Assembly: GCF_964199755.1 (NCBI RefSeq)
Contig: NC_133897.1
Span: forward strand, 58,228,442-58,292,441
Reading direction: 5' to 3'
From: Larus michahellis
Lineage: Eukaryota > Chordata > Aves > Charadriiformes > Laridae
DNA length: 64,000 nt
Shown here piece by piece: positions 51,251-62,875 of this stretch (position 1 is its first letter; each line of letters starts with the position of its first letter). The position numbers were made by a program, and so were the translations under genes. The notes beneath the pieces are model-generated. The model was not told where the DNA came from, did not search any database, and saw nothing but the letters and a program-made list of their open reading frames with translations.

Positions 51251-52630
51251 TGTTCTAGATAAAAGAAAATGTTGATAAATGGCATCCAAGGAAAATGTGC
51301 CAAGTTTTTAATTTCATGGAACAAATAAACAAGATTTCAAGTGGCTGATGGGAATTTAACAAAGATAAAAGCTTATTTTTGTTTGTATCTTTTATTTCAG
51401 TTTTTTTGTTGTTGTTGCTTCATAGCAGAGTTTTTGTTAATTGTTCCAGTGTTATGGAGAAGTTGACATTGAAAGTGTTTCAGTGACAGATGTCAAGAGG
51501 AGTATTTTAGGATATATTTTGGCATTTAATGCAAATATAATGCTGGGTTTTCCTCAAACATCTTTTAGCACTCCTGACTTCAGTGGAACTACCTGCTGAT
51601 CTAAAAATTGTGAGAGGAGAATTTGATCAACTAGTTTGACATACAGATTTCAAAGCTGTACTGTGGATATATTTCTTTATATTTCTTTATTACATCATGA
51701 CAAAGACCCAGACTCGCCTGGTGTATAGCCCAGGTAAGCTGCGCTTCTCTAGCAAGAGATGCGTGTGTCCCACGGGTGAAGAAATCTGTCTCGGTGAACA
51801 ATTCCAGATTGCAGTGGTGATACCTCTTTATTTGGGAGCACAGTTAAGCCCCGCTCCACAGGGTGATGAATTTGCTTAAGTCAGTGACTCGTGAGGGCCG
51901 GCAGAGATCACTCCCTTCCCCTCCTGTGTTGGGTGACATGTGCTAAGAGAATCCAGCTCAGTGTGACTGCGCAGTGTTGATGAGTGGAACAAAGAAAATG
52001 ACAGAGGGCCTGATGTAGCTCTGTTCAAGTTCTCGCCACTGACTTCACCGCGTTAGATCAGACAGTTTGTCCAACTCATGATAAATCAGCCCTCGATTCC
52101 ACCCCACCCCCCCAGAACGCAGCTGGGGTTTTACTGGGAGCATGAGGTCATTGCTGCCTTCTTTCTGTTCCTCTAACTGCTGCTTTAAGGAAGAAAGAAG
52201 CATCCTTAGGCTAAATTGCATAACCTTGTTCGATACAGCTATCAGATGAGGAAGGAGCGGCTGCTTCCTCTGAAACAATGAAGCACAACTCATACCTCGT
52301 GCTGCCCGATCACTCTCCCTTAGGCGCTTGGAAAAACAGCATGTGTATGATGGGGCAGAGTGGGATTAGGGAGCCGTATGGGTGGGTCGTAGTTCTCAAA
52401 GGACATGGTCCCTCAGAGGACAATGCTGGGATCAACTGGGTATCAAAATTGACTGGTTTTTGCAATGTACAGGTCTGAGGATCTTGGACCGAGTCCTAGT
52501 TTTCTAAGGAATCTTTCATATTGACGCTGTTCCAAAGTTTAATTTTTATGTCATTGAAGTTTAGTACTATTATATTGCATACTGTTAACTATTCAACTAT
52601 TTATTTGGTTTCCTTATGCTGTTCCTTTAT

Positions 52631-52636
52631 AATAAA
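52631..52636 (+). promoter_or_regulatory. STK17A: Candidate intermediate poly(A) signal of STK17A
   Basis: AATAAA lies 1.47 kb after the stop codon in an AT-rich context, followed by a T-rich stretch. Confidence 0.4.
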
Positions 52637-54666
52637 CCCTGACAAAAGTTTTCTTGCTATAAAACAATGACTAGAAACTGTTAAGCTAGTTTTTCCTTTT
52701 TTTCCATGTTGCTACAGATTTTTCCTAATTCCAAATGTACCAAGAACACTCTTAATCTTTTGAGTGAACAGGAGTTCAGTGCTCCGTTAATATAACGGTT
52801 CCTCTTTCACACAAAAGGTAAATGGCTTAAAACGCAAGCAGTGCTGGGGGTGATCTGACTGGCATTGCTGTAAGGGTGGGAGAAAAAGCGCTCGTAAAGA
52901 AAACTGAAAAGCAGCGGTGTGACACTGGGGGGGCAGGCAGGGATTGTTTTTCCATAAGGCTTTATTGCCAGCAGTCTGGTTGCCTTCACTTGAAGCCACA
53001 TCAGAAAAATTGCACCTGAATTAAACCGTTCTATCAGGCTTCTTCCACCCCCCCGCCATGGAATTACATATTGAATATTGATGCAGGTAGGGAAACTTCT
53101 CACTCCTTGGAGACCTTCATATAAGCAAAACCATCCAATAGTATGTAAATGAATAACAGAGTTTGGATGTGGTTTATATTGTAATGCAGAGATGCCTTTC
53201 ATACTCTGGAGAAAGGAGCCATTTGCTGGGTTTTTTTTCCCCCCCTCCTGTAGACAGTGACCTACAGACTGCTGCTGGGAGGCTACTGTGCAAGGCTTTC
53301 TTGCATAGTGCTGGCCGTTAGTAGAAGTTAACACCGCTTCTCTGTTGGCTCAAAGATTCTGGAGGTGGACAGTAGCTGCATTACTGCGTGTTTGACCCTA
53401 CCTACAACGCTGATCTGTTTCAGAGTTTTTAAGCATGACTGTACTCTTCACGGGCATCATTCTTTTACTGTTTAGTCATTTGCCCAAGATGATTTGCTTG
53501 GGGGGGATATTAACTTATGAAACTCATTTCTGCAAGATAAAAATTTCTCCCGGTTTCCCTCACTGCCATTTTGGCTTTTATTTTTCTCCCACATCCATAC
53601 TCCCTTGCTTTTACAAAGTTGAGCAAAACACTGAGGCTGAAGCGTGTTCACATCCCACCCTTACGAAACAAATTTATAGTGCCGTATCTGCATACCGAAA
53701 TGTGTCATAGCTCATGGTTGCTCAAAGCAAATCATCCGAGGAACCTATAAGCTGTTTCAGTTCTTATTTGTAACGACAGATCACGTCTCAGATGGGGCTT
53801 GGTACTAAAGAAAAAGGGTAGATGCTGAGCAGCATACATTTTGTCCCATGTTTACTGCATGACAAGCTTAACATGTATAAATGAACTATGTACTTATTAC
53901 AAGGCCAGTTTCTCTTGAATTGGCTGCTTTGACTCTTCAAGTGGGCTGCATTTCTGTTTAACTTTTTGTGCCTTAAGGTGGTTTTGTACAGTGTTTTTTA
54001 ACATCATTAAGAATTTGTATAAAGTTGTGAAAGTTTAATGGTGTAAGTTATAAACGAGGCATCTTAGGTTGGCCCTGTAATAGGAAAAGTTTTCTCTGAG
54101 GTTTAACTGGAGGACTCTCAGCCAGTCCCACACACTTGGAGCTGTTTCTGTTCCACTGTAAGCGCGGGTAAAGCTGTAAATGAGGAATTCTTACCCTACG
54201 CGGCAGAAAGGGGGTTAAGGTTTTTTGAGAGGCTTAGTTACTGGTGAAGTAACGCATTAAGACTGGGAACAAATCACTAGCTTGCGAGGAAGAGCTGGTT
54301 TTCCGCAGCTCCGTGAATACGGAGGACTGCAGGTACAGACACGGTTCATCGGAAATAAAGCTGCTTATGCCTTAAAGTGTTTGTGGGGGGAAAAGGGGGT
54401 GGTTGCGGAGAAGGAATCAACTCCTTGTCCTTTGTGGGGAATGCTCTCCCAGTCCCCGCTCTCCAGACTGGGCACCTGCTGGCTGCCTTCCTGACACTGG
54501 GAATGTGGCTTGAATTCTTGAATGCAGGAAGCTGAAGGGAATGGAAGTGCAGGTGGTGTTAGAAATTGCTGGAGAATTGTTGTTTCTATGGTTCTGAGGC
54601 AAGAGACATGAACTATATCTACAGGTGCGGGGGGGTCCAGGCCTGTGCTTCCGCTGCAGTTGTTGG

Positions 54667-54672
54667 AATAAA
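54667..54672 (+). promoter_or_regulatory. STK17A: Candidate poly(A) signal downstream of STK17A
   Basis: AATAAA is followed within about 45 bases by a TG-rich run (CTTGTCTTGTTGC). Assignment to STK17A is positional. Confidence 0.35.
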
Positions 54673-55137
54673 CAGCAAACATCTAGTTGAGAGCAAAGCC
54701 TGGCCTCCTCTTGTCTTGTTGCTAGGTTCATGTCTTTAAGCAAAAGGCTATAGATTTTATAGTCATTAAACTAAAAGTTCTACGAAATAATTTTTTATTT
54801 GTCCAAAGCTGAATTTGCGTTGTGATTTGTCTCATTTCTTACATATTTCATTTGAGGGTCCCTAAATACGAAAGGTTGAATTCCAGCTTGCGATCTGCCA
54901 GGTGAACCTTGAGAGCTGTTAGGTAGGAAATGCAAATAAAAATCAACTGTCTGTTCTCCACCGGTGGTGCTGGCAGGGGACAGGGAGGAAGGTGGGCCTT
55001 GCGCCAAGTTATTCCGTGGCTTAAAATCTCTCTTGAATATTCCAGGTGCTGTTCCTGGAAGACAGTTCAACATTTTAAAGAAATAGTGCCAGTTCATTGT
55101 ACTTCTGATAAGGTGTTTACTGTTTCAGGAACTTTAC

Positions 55138-55143
55138 AATAAA
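55138..55143 (+). promoter_or_regulatory. STK17A: Candidate distal poly(A) signal of STK17A
   Basis: AATAAA is followed by ATTGTTTTCTGAAC and a T/G-rich run (TGATGGGTCTTTTGTTC), the best signal layout in the region. It would end a UTR of about 4 kb. Confidence 0.45.
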
Positions 55144-55165
55144 TGAAATATTGTTTTCTGAACAG

Positions 55166-57549
55166 CTGATGGGTCTTTTGTTCTTCACGCACTGGGAAAC
55201 ACTTTAAAACATAATAATTATTTTTTTTAAAAAAAGAAACGGTAATCTTTCTTCAAGACAGTATTACGGATTTGAAACAGAATTACAAAACGTAGGCTAG
55301 TTTGTCTGGTGCAGGATGACTGCACGATAACTGGGATCGATAGTGAAGCTGACGATAGTGAAGCTGAAGTACAGCGTGGCATTGCAAACTACTGCGACTT
55401 AAACGCTCCTGTGGCTGGTGACTGCTCGCCTTCACGCTTGGCTTCGATCACTAGCTAGAAATACATTGCTGCACCTGGGTTGTAATATGTTAAATGGAGT
55501 CTCCTGTTCAAATACCTTTGCTTTTCTCCAAGGACTTCTGTAAAGTTACTTTTCTCAACACCCATATAGCAGGATTACTGATATTTGTGTTTTCTGACTC
55601 ACACATCTGTTCAATTTGTGCAGCAAATATCAAATGCACCAATAATCTCTTCCCCTCTAAAGCGATACGCTTGCACCGTAGAGGTCTTCACAATACAGCA
55701 TTTACAGATGTTGAATTAAGCTGTCACTGGGATTAAGAAATACAGTCACATTATCTATGTAAATCTTCCTGGGTTTTTTTTTCCTTGGGTTATACTAAAC
55801 CTAGAAAGATATTGCCATTAAACTTAGGACTGTTATTTGAGATTCCGACAGGTGGGAAGTGACCTGCCTGAGGATGTGGGCTTGGGAAAAGGGTGTTTAA
55901 GTGCCAGTGAATGGTGTGCGACGTAGGACAGCTGTGAATCATCACTAAGCCAGCTTTAACCAAATCGTGACGAAATGTGTGCTTTGAAACAGCGAAACTT
56001 TAATATCTCCTCCAAGGCGCACCGTGTCCAGAACCGTGCTATTTGCCTGATGTGAATTCCTCTGCGGAAAGTCAGGGCATCGACTAGATGCTGGGTGAGA
56101 AAAGTATTTTCTCTTCTCTGGAAAGGCGTTTCTTCTTCTAAGAGTGCTTCATTTCATTAATTGTTCCTGTACAACAGTACAGCTCTGTAAAAGTAAAATA
56201 TTTTTGGTTCCATAAAAATATACAGCCTAGATTTATAAAACAGAAAAAAAAAAAATTAAGTCTATATGGGTGTGATAAAAATCTCTCTTAATTAAGAAAA
56301 GGTTAGGATTTGTCAAAGCGAAGCAGAGCGTTAGGACCACAGCAGTTCCTGCAGAATCAGGAGAGGGAAGGGAACTTAAACCACTTGAAGGGATTATCTT
56401 TTTTCCCTGTAAACACAGAGGACTTAATTGCATTCAGTCTTTGCTCGCTCGTGCGATCAGAGTCACAGCTAAGCTGGTGATGCATTGAAATCAGCGTACC
56501 CCGTCTCTGCAATTAGTTTGTAATCCCAGCGCACAGACTGAATTACACAAGGTGCCTTTCAACGAATCCTCACGGGAAAATCTCCTGAGCTGTCGGGGTA
56601 TCACCTTATCGACTGCCACCTTCCAGTAGCTCCCTGTGAGCTGGTCCGGTTGCTGGGTGGAAGTTCTTGTCACGGGCCTTACCGAGCAGAGAGAGGCAAA
56701 GGCTACCAAGTTGTTGAGTAAAGGTGCTCGCTTCTAAACCTTCTAGGAAAGCCAATTAACAGAAACTGCGTTAGGTTGGTCACAAAATGACATGATTTTT
56801 CTGTAATGGGTGGTACATAGAATGAACCAGAGGTGTTTAGCCAGGTGTGATGTGTCTTCCAAAGTAGCACCGAGAACGTGACAGGCCTCCCTTGCTACTG
56901 GTGTTACAGGACCGCCTGCGCCGTGCTGCAGGGGACTTTCTCGCAACTTTTGCATGGAAAACACGCAGGAAAGTGATTTTGCTTTGACGAGCAGACAGGA
57001 TGCAGGCGAACGGCAGGAAAGAACTGGATGCGTCCTCATTTCTAAAATGCGATGTGAAGCCAAATGACCAAGTTCCCTGTGCGAGGCAAGACATCAGCCC
57101 AAGCCAGGAAGTGACCTGCCAGGCCCCTCAGTTGGACAAAACCGTGTTACTACCTGGAGAAACATGCCCAAAAGGGAATGCAGCAGCCCACTTACCCTTT
57201 ATGAAGCTAGTGCTTTTAAACCGTCTGGTTTTATATAGCCCCCGTGTGCTAGTCAGGTCCAGCTCAAATAGGTGCAAGCATTGTAAGAGTCTGCTAAGCA
57301 ATATTTGTTGTTCCTCAGTTGTAAATTAAGTTCTTGCCCTGAACAGTCTGCTGGTTTGATAGCTTGCTTGAGGGTGATGACTGCCTGGCAGAAGCTATTA
57401 AAATCAAACTGGAGAATAAGAAACAAACACGCAACCTAGCAAAGGTCATGAAGATGGTTGTTTTAACCACACTGACGACTGGAGAAGGAACTACGCACAT
57501 TTTCAGGCCAATTTAAAAGAAATTATTTAACATACTGAAAATTATTAAG
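55166..57549. other. Downstream intergenic sequence
   Basis: No gene was recognised. The stretch contains a 15-base perfect tandem duplication at 55338-55367 and an A run at 56243-56255. The 109-codon frame at 57000-57329 has no domain I know. Confidence 0.55.
55338..55367. repeat. Perfect 15-bp tandem duplication
   Basis: The unit CGATAGTGAAGCTGA occurs twice in direct contact without mismatch, which suggests a recent replication-slippage duplication. Confidence 0.9.
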
Positions 57550-57970
57550 ATGATTAAAAGATTGCAGCACCTGTCAACAAGGCCAAGAGACCTGGGACTG
57601 TCAGCCTGGAGAAAAAAAGGCTTGGGAGGGATCTTACCAGTGTGTATAAATACATGTGGGGGAACAGTAAAGAGGATGGAGCCAGGTTCTTCTCAGCGAT
57701 GCCCCGTGGCAGGACAAGAGGCAATGAGCACACACTGAAATACAGGAAATTCTGTTTAAACACAAGAAAAAGCTTTTTTTTTTTCTTACTGTGAGAATGG
57801 TTGAACACTGGTACAGCTTGGCCAGACGTTGTGTAGTCTCCACCCTTGGTCATCTTCAAAACCTGACTGGACGCAGCCCCAGGCAATCTGCTCTAGTTGA
57901 CCCTGCTGCGGGTGAGGCCGTTGGACCAGACCATCTCGAGAGGCTCCTCCTGACGTTAAACAGAAGACAG
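57550..57970 (+). repeat. CR1 LINE fragment, 5'-truncated, plus strand
   Basis: Sense-strand CR1 3'-region blocks appear in order: GAGACCTGGGACTGTCAGCC, TGTATAAATACATG, AGAGGATGGAGCCAGG, GGACAAGAGGCAATG, a T run then TTACTGTGAGAATGG, CACTGGTACAGCTTGGCCAG and GTTGGACCAGA. The copy is diverged, truncated at the 5' side and has lost its 3' octamer. Frames over it on either strand are shadows of this element and not host genes. Confidence 0.92.
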
Positions 57971-60900
57971 TGGCTTTCTAAAGGAGTTTAACTGGTTTTT
58001 TAGGCTCTTTTATCGAAAGATTAATATTTTCTCCATAAAAAAGAAACGATTGCCCAGACTGTTATTTAGTGATATGCAACACAATATAATTACAACTAAC
58101 TAGTGCTTCAGTGACCTAATGAAATTAAATGCAACCTAATCTGCTCCAGCATACCTTAGTGAAAAGGACTGCAAGGGGCAGAGGGGTGCCCAGGTGCCCT
58201 CTTGAAGTTATTTGGGCTTTCAGCAGCTGCTGGTTGTTTTGAGACCTTTTGATTCCCCATTTCCCTGGCATGCTCCAGCTCTCCTGGCTGCACCTGTGTC
58301 CCCTCTGAAAGCGGCCGCTGTGGGCAGTGGGGTATTTAATGTGAGCCACGTGGCCAAAGCAGCTCTTCACTGAATGCACCACCTTGCTGCTTTCTTTCCT
58401 CCCTTTGAATGTGTGCACCTTACAAGAGCACAAACACAGAGAGGAAGTGGCTTCTGAGGCTCTTCAAGGTCAAAAGGTAAGAAATTCTGTGTTTACTTAC
58501 TATTAAGTAGTAAAACAAAAGTAGGGATTTGAATGGGGCTTTTCTCTTGCCCCGCTCCAGTGATGTGCTGGCTTCCAGCTCCACCTGTTGCTTTCTCCCT
58601 TCTCCAGGTTTAAGAATTTGACTTAGAGAAATATTGGTATGGTGTGATGATACTGCCCATTCTCACAGCTTTGATGAACCCGTGGGTTGGTTAGGATGAT
58701 CCGGAGTGCCTAAAGTTAAAGGGGTGCTCTGCTCGGTCTCTAGGGTGAAAGTGAGAGATGGAACCTCTTCGCAAGCTCTGCTTCTTTCAAGCAAGGTAAT
58801 AAAATCTCCAGCATGGCTGGTAGGGTTTGTGTGGGGACATCTCCCTCAGGCTTTGGATAACCGGGGTTAGAGGCAGGCAGGCGGCGGTGGTGTGGTGCAG
58901 CAATTTGTGAAGCCAGACCGGGGATATTGTGCGTGCCAGCTCAAGAGATGGGAGGGTGGTGAACGAGCGTCGTGTTGCGGGCTGGGCTGGCTGTGGCCAG
59001 GTTTCTTGGACACTTGTACACCTTGTGGCCACTGCAGGTCCCAGGCTTCTTAAGCACACAGTGGTGACAAAAGGCAGGGGTTATGGCAGTGTGTGCTAGA
59101 TACCCCTAGCACAGAGGAAGGGACCGAATGGGCTGGGGTTGCTCACCACAATTTCTTTGGAGATTGGTAACGAGTCAAAGCTGCAGCCAGGGAAGTGAGA
59201 ATTGATGGATATGAAGTGGTTGATTTGGCTTTTCCTTGGCAACTGTTTGATTCCTCACCAAACTTCTTCAATGACCAAAAGCCAGAGTTGACCAAGCTCA
59301 GAGACACTGGTGGCCAGGAGATCTTCGCATCTCCCAGGTGGTTTTCTTGCTAGGTGTGGGCTGCAGTAGTGCAAGGCTAGTGTTTTTAAATTGCACATTT
59401 TGTATGTTCTCTTATGAAAACAGATAGCAGCGATTTCAACCTTAAAGTTGGGATGCAATATCTCTCCTTGATTAATCCTAATCCTTCCCTGGGCATGGTG
59501 GGCATTCATATGGCTTGTATGAGTTCTCACAGCTGCCGTTCATCCTGGCAGCTCTTTGTGAATCCCAAACTAAAGCTCGTATGTGGTGTTTCCTTCCAAA
59601 ATAGTTTGTCACAGATGTTTTTGCTGTCGTCCTGTAGTATCTCCTTGCATTTGCTCTGGCATTTTCTCTTCGGACTTGTTCAAAAGCCGCCTGGCCCAGT
59701 TAGCTGGGTCATTGTTCATCAGGAAAATGCTCGCTAGTCTTTAACGATTTTTTGCTCCAGCTCTCCCTTTTCTATCTAATACTAATTACTCTGGAAAAGC
59801 TTTGCATTGCCTGTGCCTTTGGTGGACTTCTAGGACTCAAATTTGGATGTTGAGGTGGCAGGGCAGGGGGGAGGGAATTGAGTGGTGTAAGCTCTGGGCT
59901 TTCACTGGCTGCATCTTGATTAACCTGCTCTCTTACAATAAATCCAAGGTACCCTTGTTCTGAATGTTGTTAGTGGCTTGCGTGTTTCTTCACAGCGTGC
60001 AGGCAGGACAGTTGCTTGTGTCTCTTCACCATCTCAGACTGTGCCTCAGGCTTTGCAATTTGTTAGAATGTGCAGGTTGAGGAGGGAATTGTGGGTGGTT
60101 TTGCTTATTCCTCAACTTGCTCCTGGTGACGGGCAATTCTCTACCTCTGTTGGTTGAGCTGCCCTTTTTTTTTTTTTTCTTCCCCCCCCACCAAAACCCT
60201 CTTGTTGCGGTCTGACTGAACCGTGGCAGTATTTTACCCGTTCTGTGCCTCCTGAGTGTTTGCCTCCCTGAGCAGAAGCGGGAGAGGGAAGGTCATCTCC
60301 CAAACTTGTGTCTGGCAGTGCTGGTGTGAAACAGGGGCTTCTTCTCTTATATCGACCTTCAGCGTGAGCAGTGCCAGTAGCGAGCCTCTTCCCGTAATTC
60401 CTAAGTTACAGTAAGTGGCCTCTGCTACCTCACGAGCCTTTTAACGATAACTGTCGAGGGTCCAAATCTGCCTGATCATGTGAGTTACTCATTAGCAGTG
60501 GCGGGGGCTGCTGCTGAGCTTCACCTTCGCTGCTTCGTCCCTCCTGCTTTAGGTAAGGCCTCGTTGAGAAATGGGGGGAAAGCGAAGCAGCAAGGGAACC
60601 GCTTTGAGAAGCTTACTGGGTCTTCTAGCCAGGACAGAGCAGCCCAACTGTCCCAACTTCAGTCTGCAGTTGTAGAAAAGCTCCGTTTCCTGGCAGTTTG
60701 CTTGTTTATTTCAAATTCATAATACCAGCACACACAGGGCATAACACATGACTCCTCTGGAACAGCAAGTCTTTTGCAAGATATTTATTTCGGGCTTCTG
60801 CTGAACACGTGAATAAACCAGCAAAAGAAAGAAATTACAATTATGACAATAATGAGGTCAGTCTTGGAGGGAAAACTGTCTTGAGAGGACCCGCTTAAGC

Positions 60901-62639
60901 GAAATTGCCACTTGTGACAACTGTGTACATTCACAGACACAGCGGGATGCAATCGATTAATGGCTCCTTCGGCTCGATGGGAGGTGGAGAAGCAGCTGCC
61001 CTTGATTTTTAGCCTTGTTGCACGGCGATGCTTTCCACCGGGGAGTGGTAAACTGGAATATTCTGACCATCCCGCAGTTTCAAGGTGACATCCTGAAGGC
61101 ACCAGCTGACACAAACCAAAAGAGATTTTTAACTTGTTTCAATCGCTTCTAATATAGTAGTAAAGTTGGTGTAGAAACAGAGGAACAAATCATTCCACAC
61201 ATTCGTTGCTCTTAAAAATTCTCTCAAGTGTTTTAAAACTTGGTTGGCGAGTGACAGCTTCTGAAAGCTGTTTTCCCTACCAGCGTAGCGCAGCCCAGAT
61301 TTCAAGGTCTGGGATGCATGTTCCTATTTGTTGCAACCCAAATAAAATCCTGCCAGCTATTTTTAGACAGGACATTCCTCCCCCCAGCCCCGACCCGGTG
61401 CCTTTCTTCCTCTCCATCCTGCGGGTGCATTCCTTCCTCCGCTCCTTTCCAGCCTTTGAGCCAGACCGTGTTGCTAAGGAATTATCCTGGCTTGGAGGAG
61501 CTTGAACACTGTGTGATCACTCAATGTGACTGCTCAAACCCTGACGGGGCACTCAAAGGAGAGGGGAGAAACCGCGTTTGTCGGAGGCTGAGGGGGAGCT
61601 TTTTTTCCTTCCTCCAAGCTCTGCTCCAAACCCACTTCTGCGAGGCTCCTCGTGCTGCTTTTCCAGCTGGGAAGGGCGATTATTTCAGGGTTACTAAGAT
61701 AGGATTTTTTCAAAAGCTCCTGGCGCTCAGCCAGCCCTGCTTTTGTTGGAGTCGGTGCCGAGTACATACAATTAGGTAATTAGGCTGCCGCACCTCCGTG
61801 CGATGGCAGGGCTTTTCCCTCGCCAGCCCTCCACCTCCATCCATCCCAGGACAAGCAACTGCCCCGCTTAAAACAGGACTTGTAGGAGCAACCGGTCGCT
61901 CCCCTCAGCATGGCTTGGGGTCTTGGCCCTTCCCTCTGCTGGCTTCGGGGCAGGCAAGTGTCACCTTGCAGGACTGGTGCCTTGGCCGCCCTCGCCTCCG
62001 GGTGCCCTCCCCGTCCCTGCGCTGCCGGCACCTGGGCGAACTCTGCCTCCCAGGTCCAAACCAGCTCAGGCGCTTCCCGTTTCCCTTCTCTTGAGCTGCC
62101 TTCTTTTTTAATAACTACATAAATAAATAACCCCCGATGGACAGACTGCTCACACGGAGTCTGAGGCATGGCAGTGGCTTGGGAGCCTCAACTACTGTTG
62201 CACAGAGAGTTTTCTTCCTGGTGCCGTTTTACTGTCTCTGTATCGGGTCTGGTCGCCTCCCGGGTCTCCACTGCAAGGGGCCACCAGGATGGCCCACTTA
62301 CAGGTTTGTTATTTCTCTCCAGGACTTCAGGAGCTCCTCTTTGTGGAGCAGATGGGAACAAGCCATTTTACTCTTAGTTTCTCGACTGGGTGCAAGGACG
62401 CTAAGTCCTGCCTAGCCCCGAGTGGAGCTGTGCCCCTGACCCCACATGTAAGCCAAGATGGCTCAGGCTGACAGATCTGTCTGCCACAAACCCTTTTACA
62501 GAAGATGCACTTATTATTTTTTTTCCGTCTTAAGCTTGCAGATGGAAACGCGTGGAGAGCTCATTTTAAAACAAAGCTCCAAGAGAGATGTACGCACTTC
62601 AATTACTGTTGTAGTTTAACATCTTGCAATCTTCAGTTA
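57971..62639. other. Downstream intergenic sequence, moderately GC-rich toward 62 kb
   Basis: No gene was recognised on either strand. C-rich stretches at 61,370-62,090 create long chance frames, such as the 153-codon one at 61318-61779, with no conserved domain. A minus-strand frame with a hydrophobic end lies at 60785-61114. T-rich runs occur near 60165-60178. Confidence 0.5.
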
Positions 62640-62875
62640 CCCTCACAGTAGCTCAGTGAGACGGGAGGGAACTGCTACTTCCCCCCATCTGTGAAGAGGG
62701 GATGAGGAAGAGTGAGGAGATCGGAGCCCAGGTGCCCAGAGAAGCAAGGAGGTTTGCAAGAAAGGTGGCTGGGGACCTCTGGGGGTATCTCTGGTCACGA
62801 GGGAGGAGGCCAGGTCTGGCCCTGAGCCTCTCAAGTCCCAGCCCAGTGCCTTCCTCCCATCACTTTACACCTTAC
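62640..62875 (-). repeat. MIR-like SINE relic, antisense
   Basis: The order CCTCACAGTAGCTCAGTGAG, then CCCCCCATCTGTGAAGAGGGG, GATGAGGAAGAG and, further on, CCCAGCCCAGTGCCTTCCTC follows the reverse complement of the MIR family: cctcacaacaaccctatgag, ccccattttacagatgagg, ccagagcccgtgctc. It is highly diverged; boundaries and subfamily are uncertain. Confidence 0.5.

Larger units (their letters stand above)
51160..55165 (+). other. STK17A: STK17A 3' untranslated region (extent uncertain)
   Basis: The sequence after the stop carries several AATAAA signals. The nearest would give a UTR of about 0.1 kb and the furthest about 4 kb. No interspersed repeat, splice sites or credible frame is seen across the stretch; the 175-codon minus-strand frame at 52807-53334 has no recognisable domain. 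A short direct repeat of TATTTCTTTAT occurs at about 51668-51690. Confidence 0.5.

Noticed and set aside
52807-53334. 175-codon minus-strand open frame downstream of STK17A
   Set aside because: No recognisable domain, no promoter or splice context, and low-complexity tracts within it.
57554-57886. 110-codon minus-strand frame
   Set aside because: It lies wholly within a CR1 fragment and is antisense to it.
61318-61779. 153-codon plus-strand open frame in a C-rich stretch
   Set aside because: Length is explained by GC-rich composition; several overlapping frames are also open here and none resembles a known protein.
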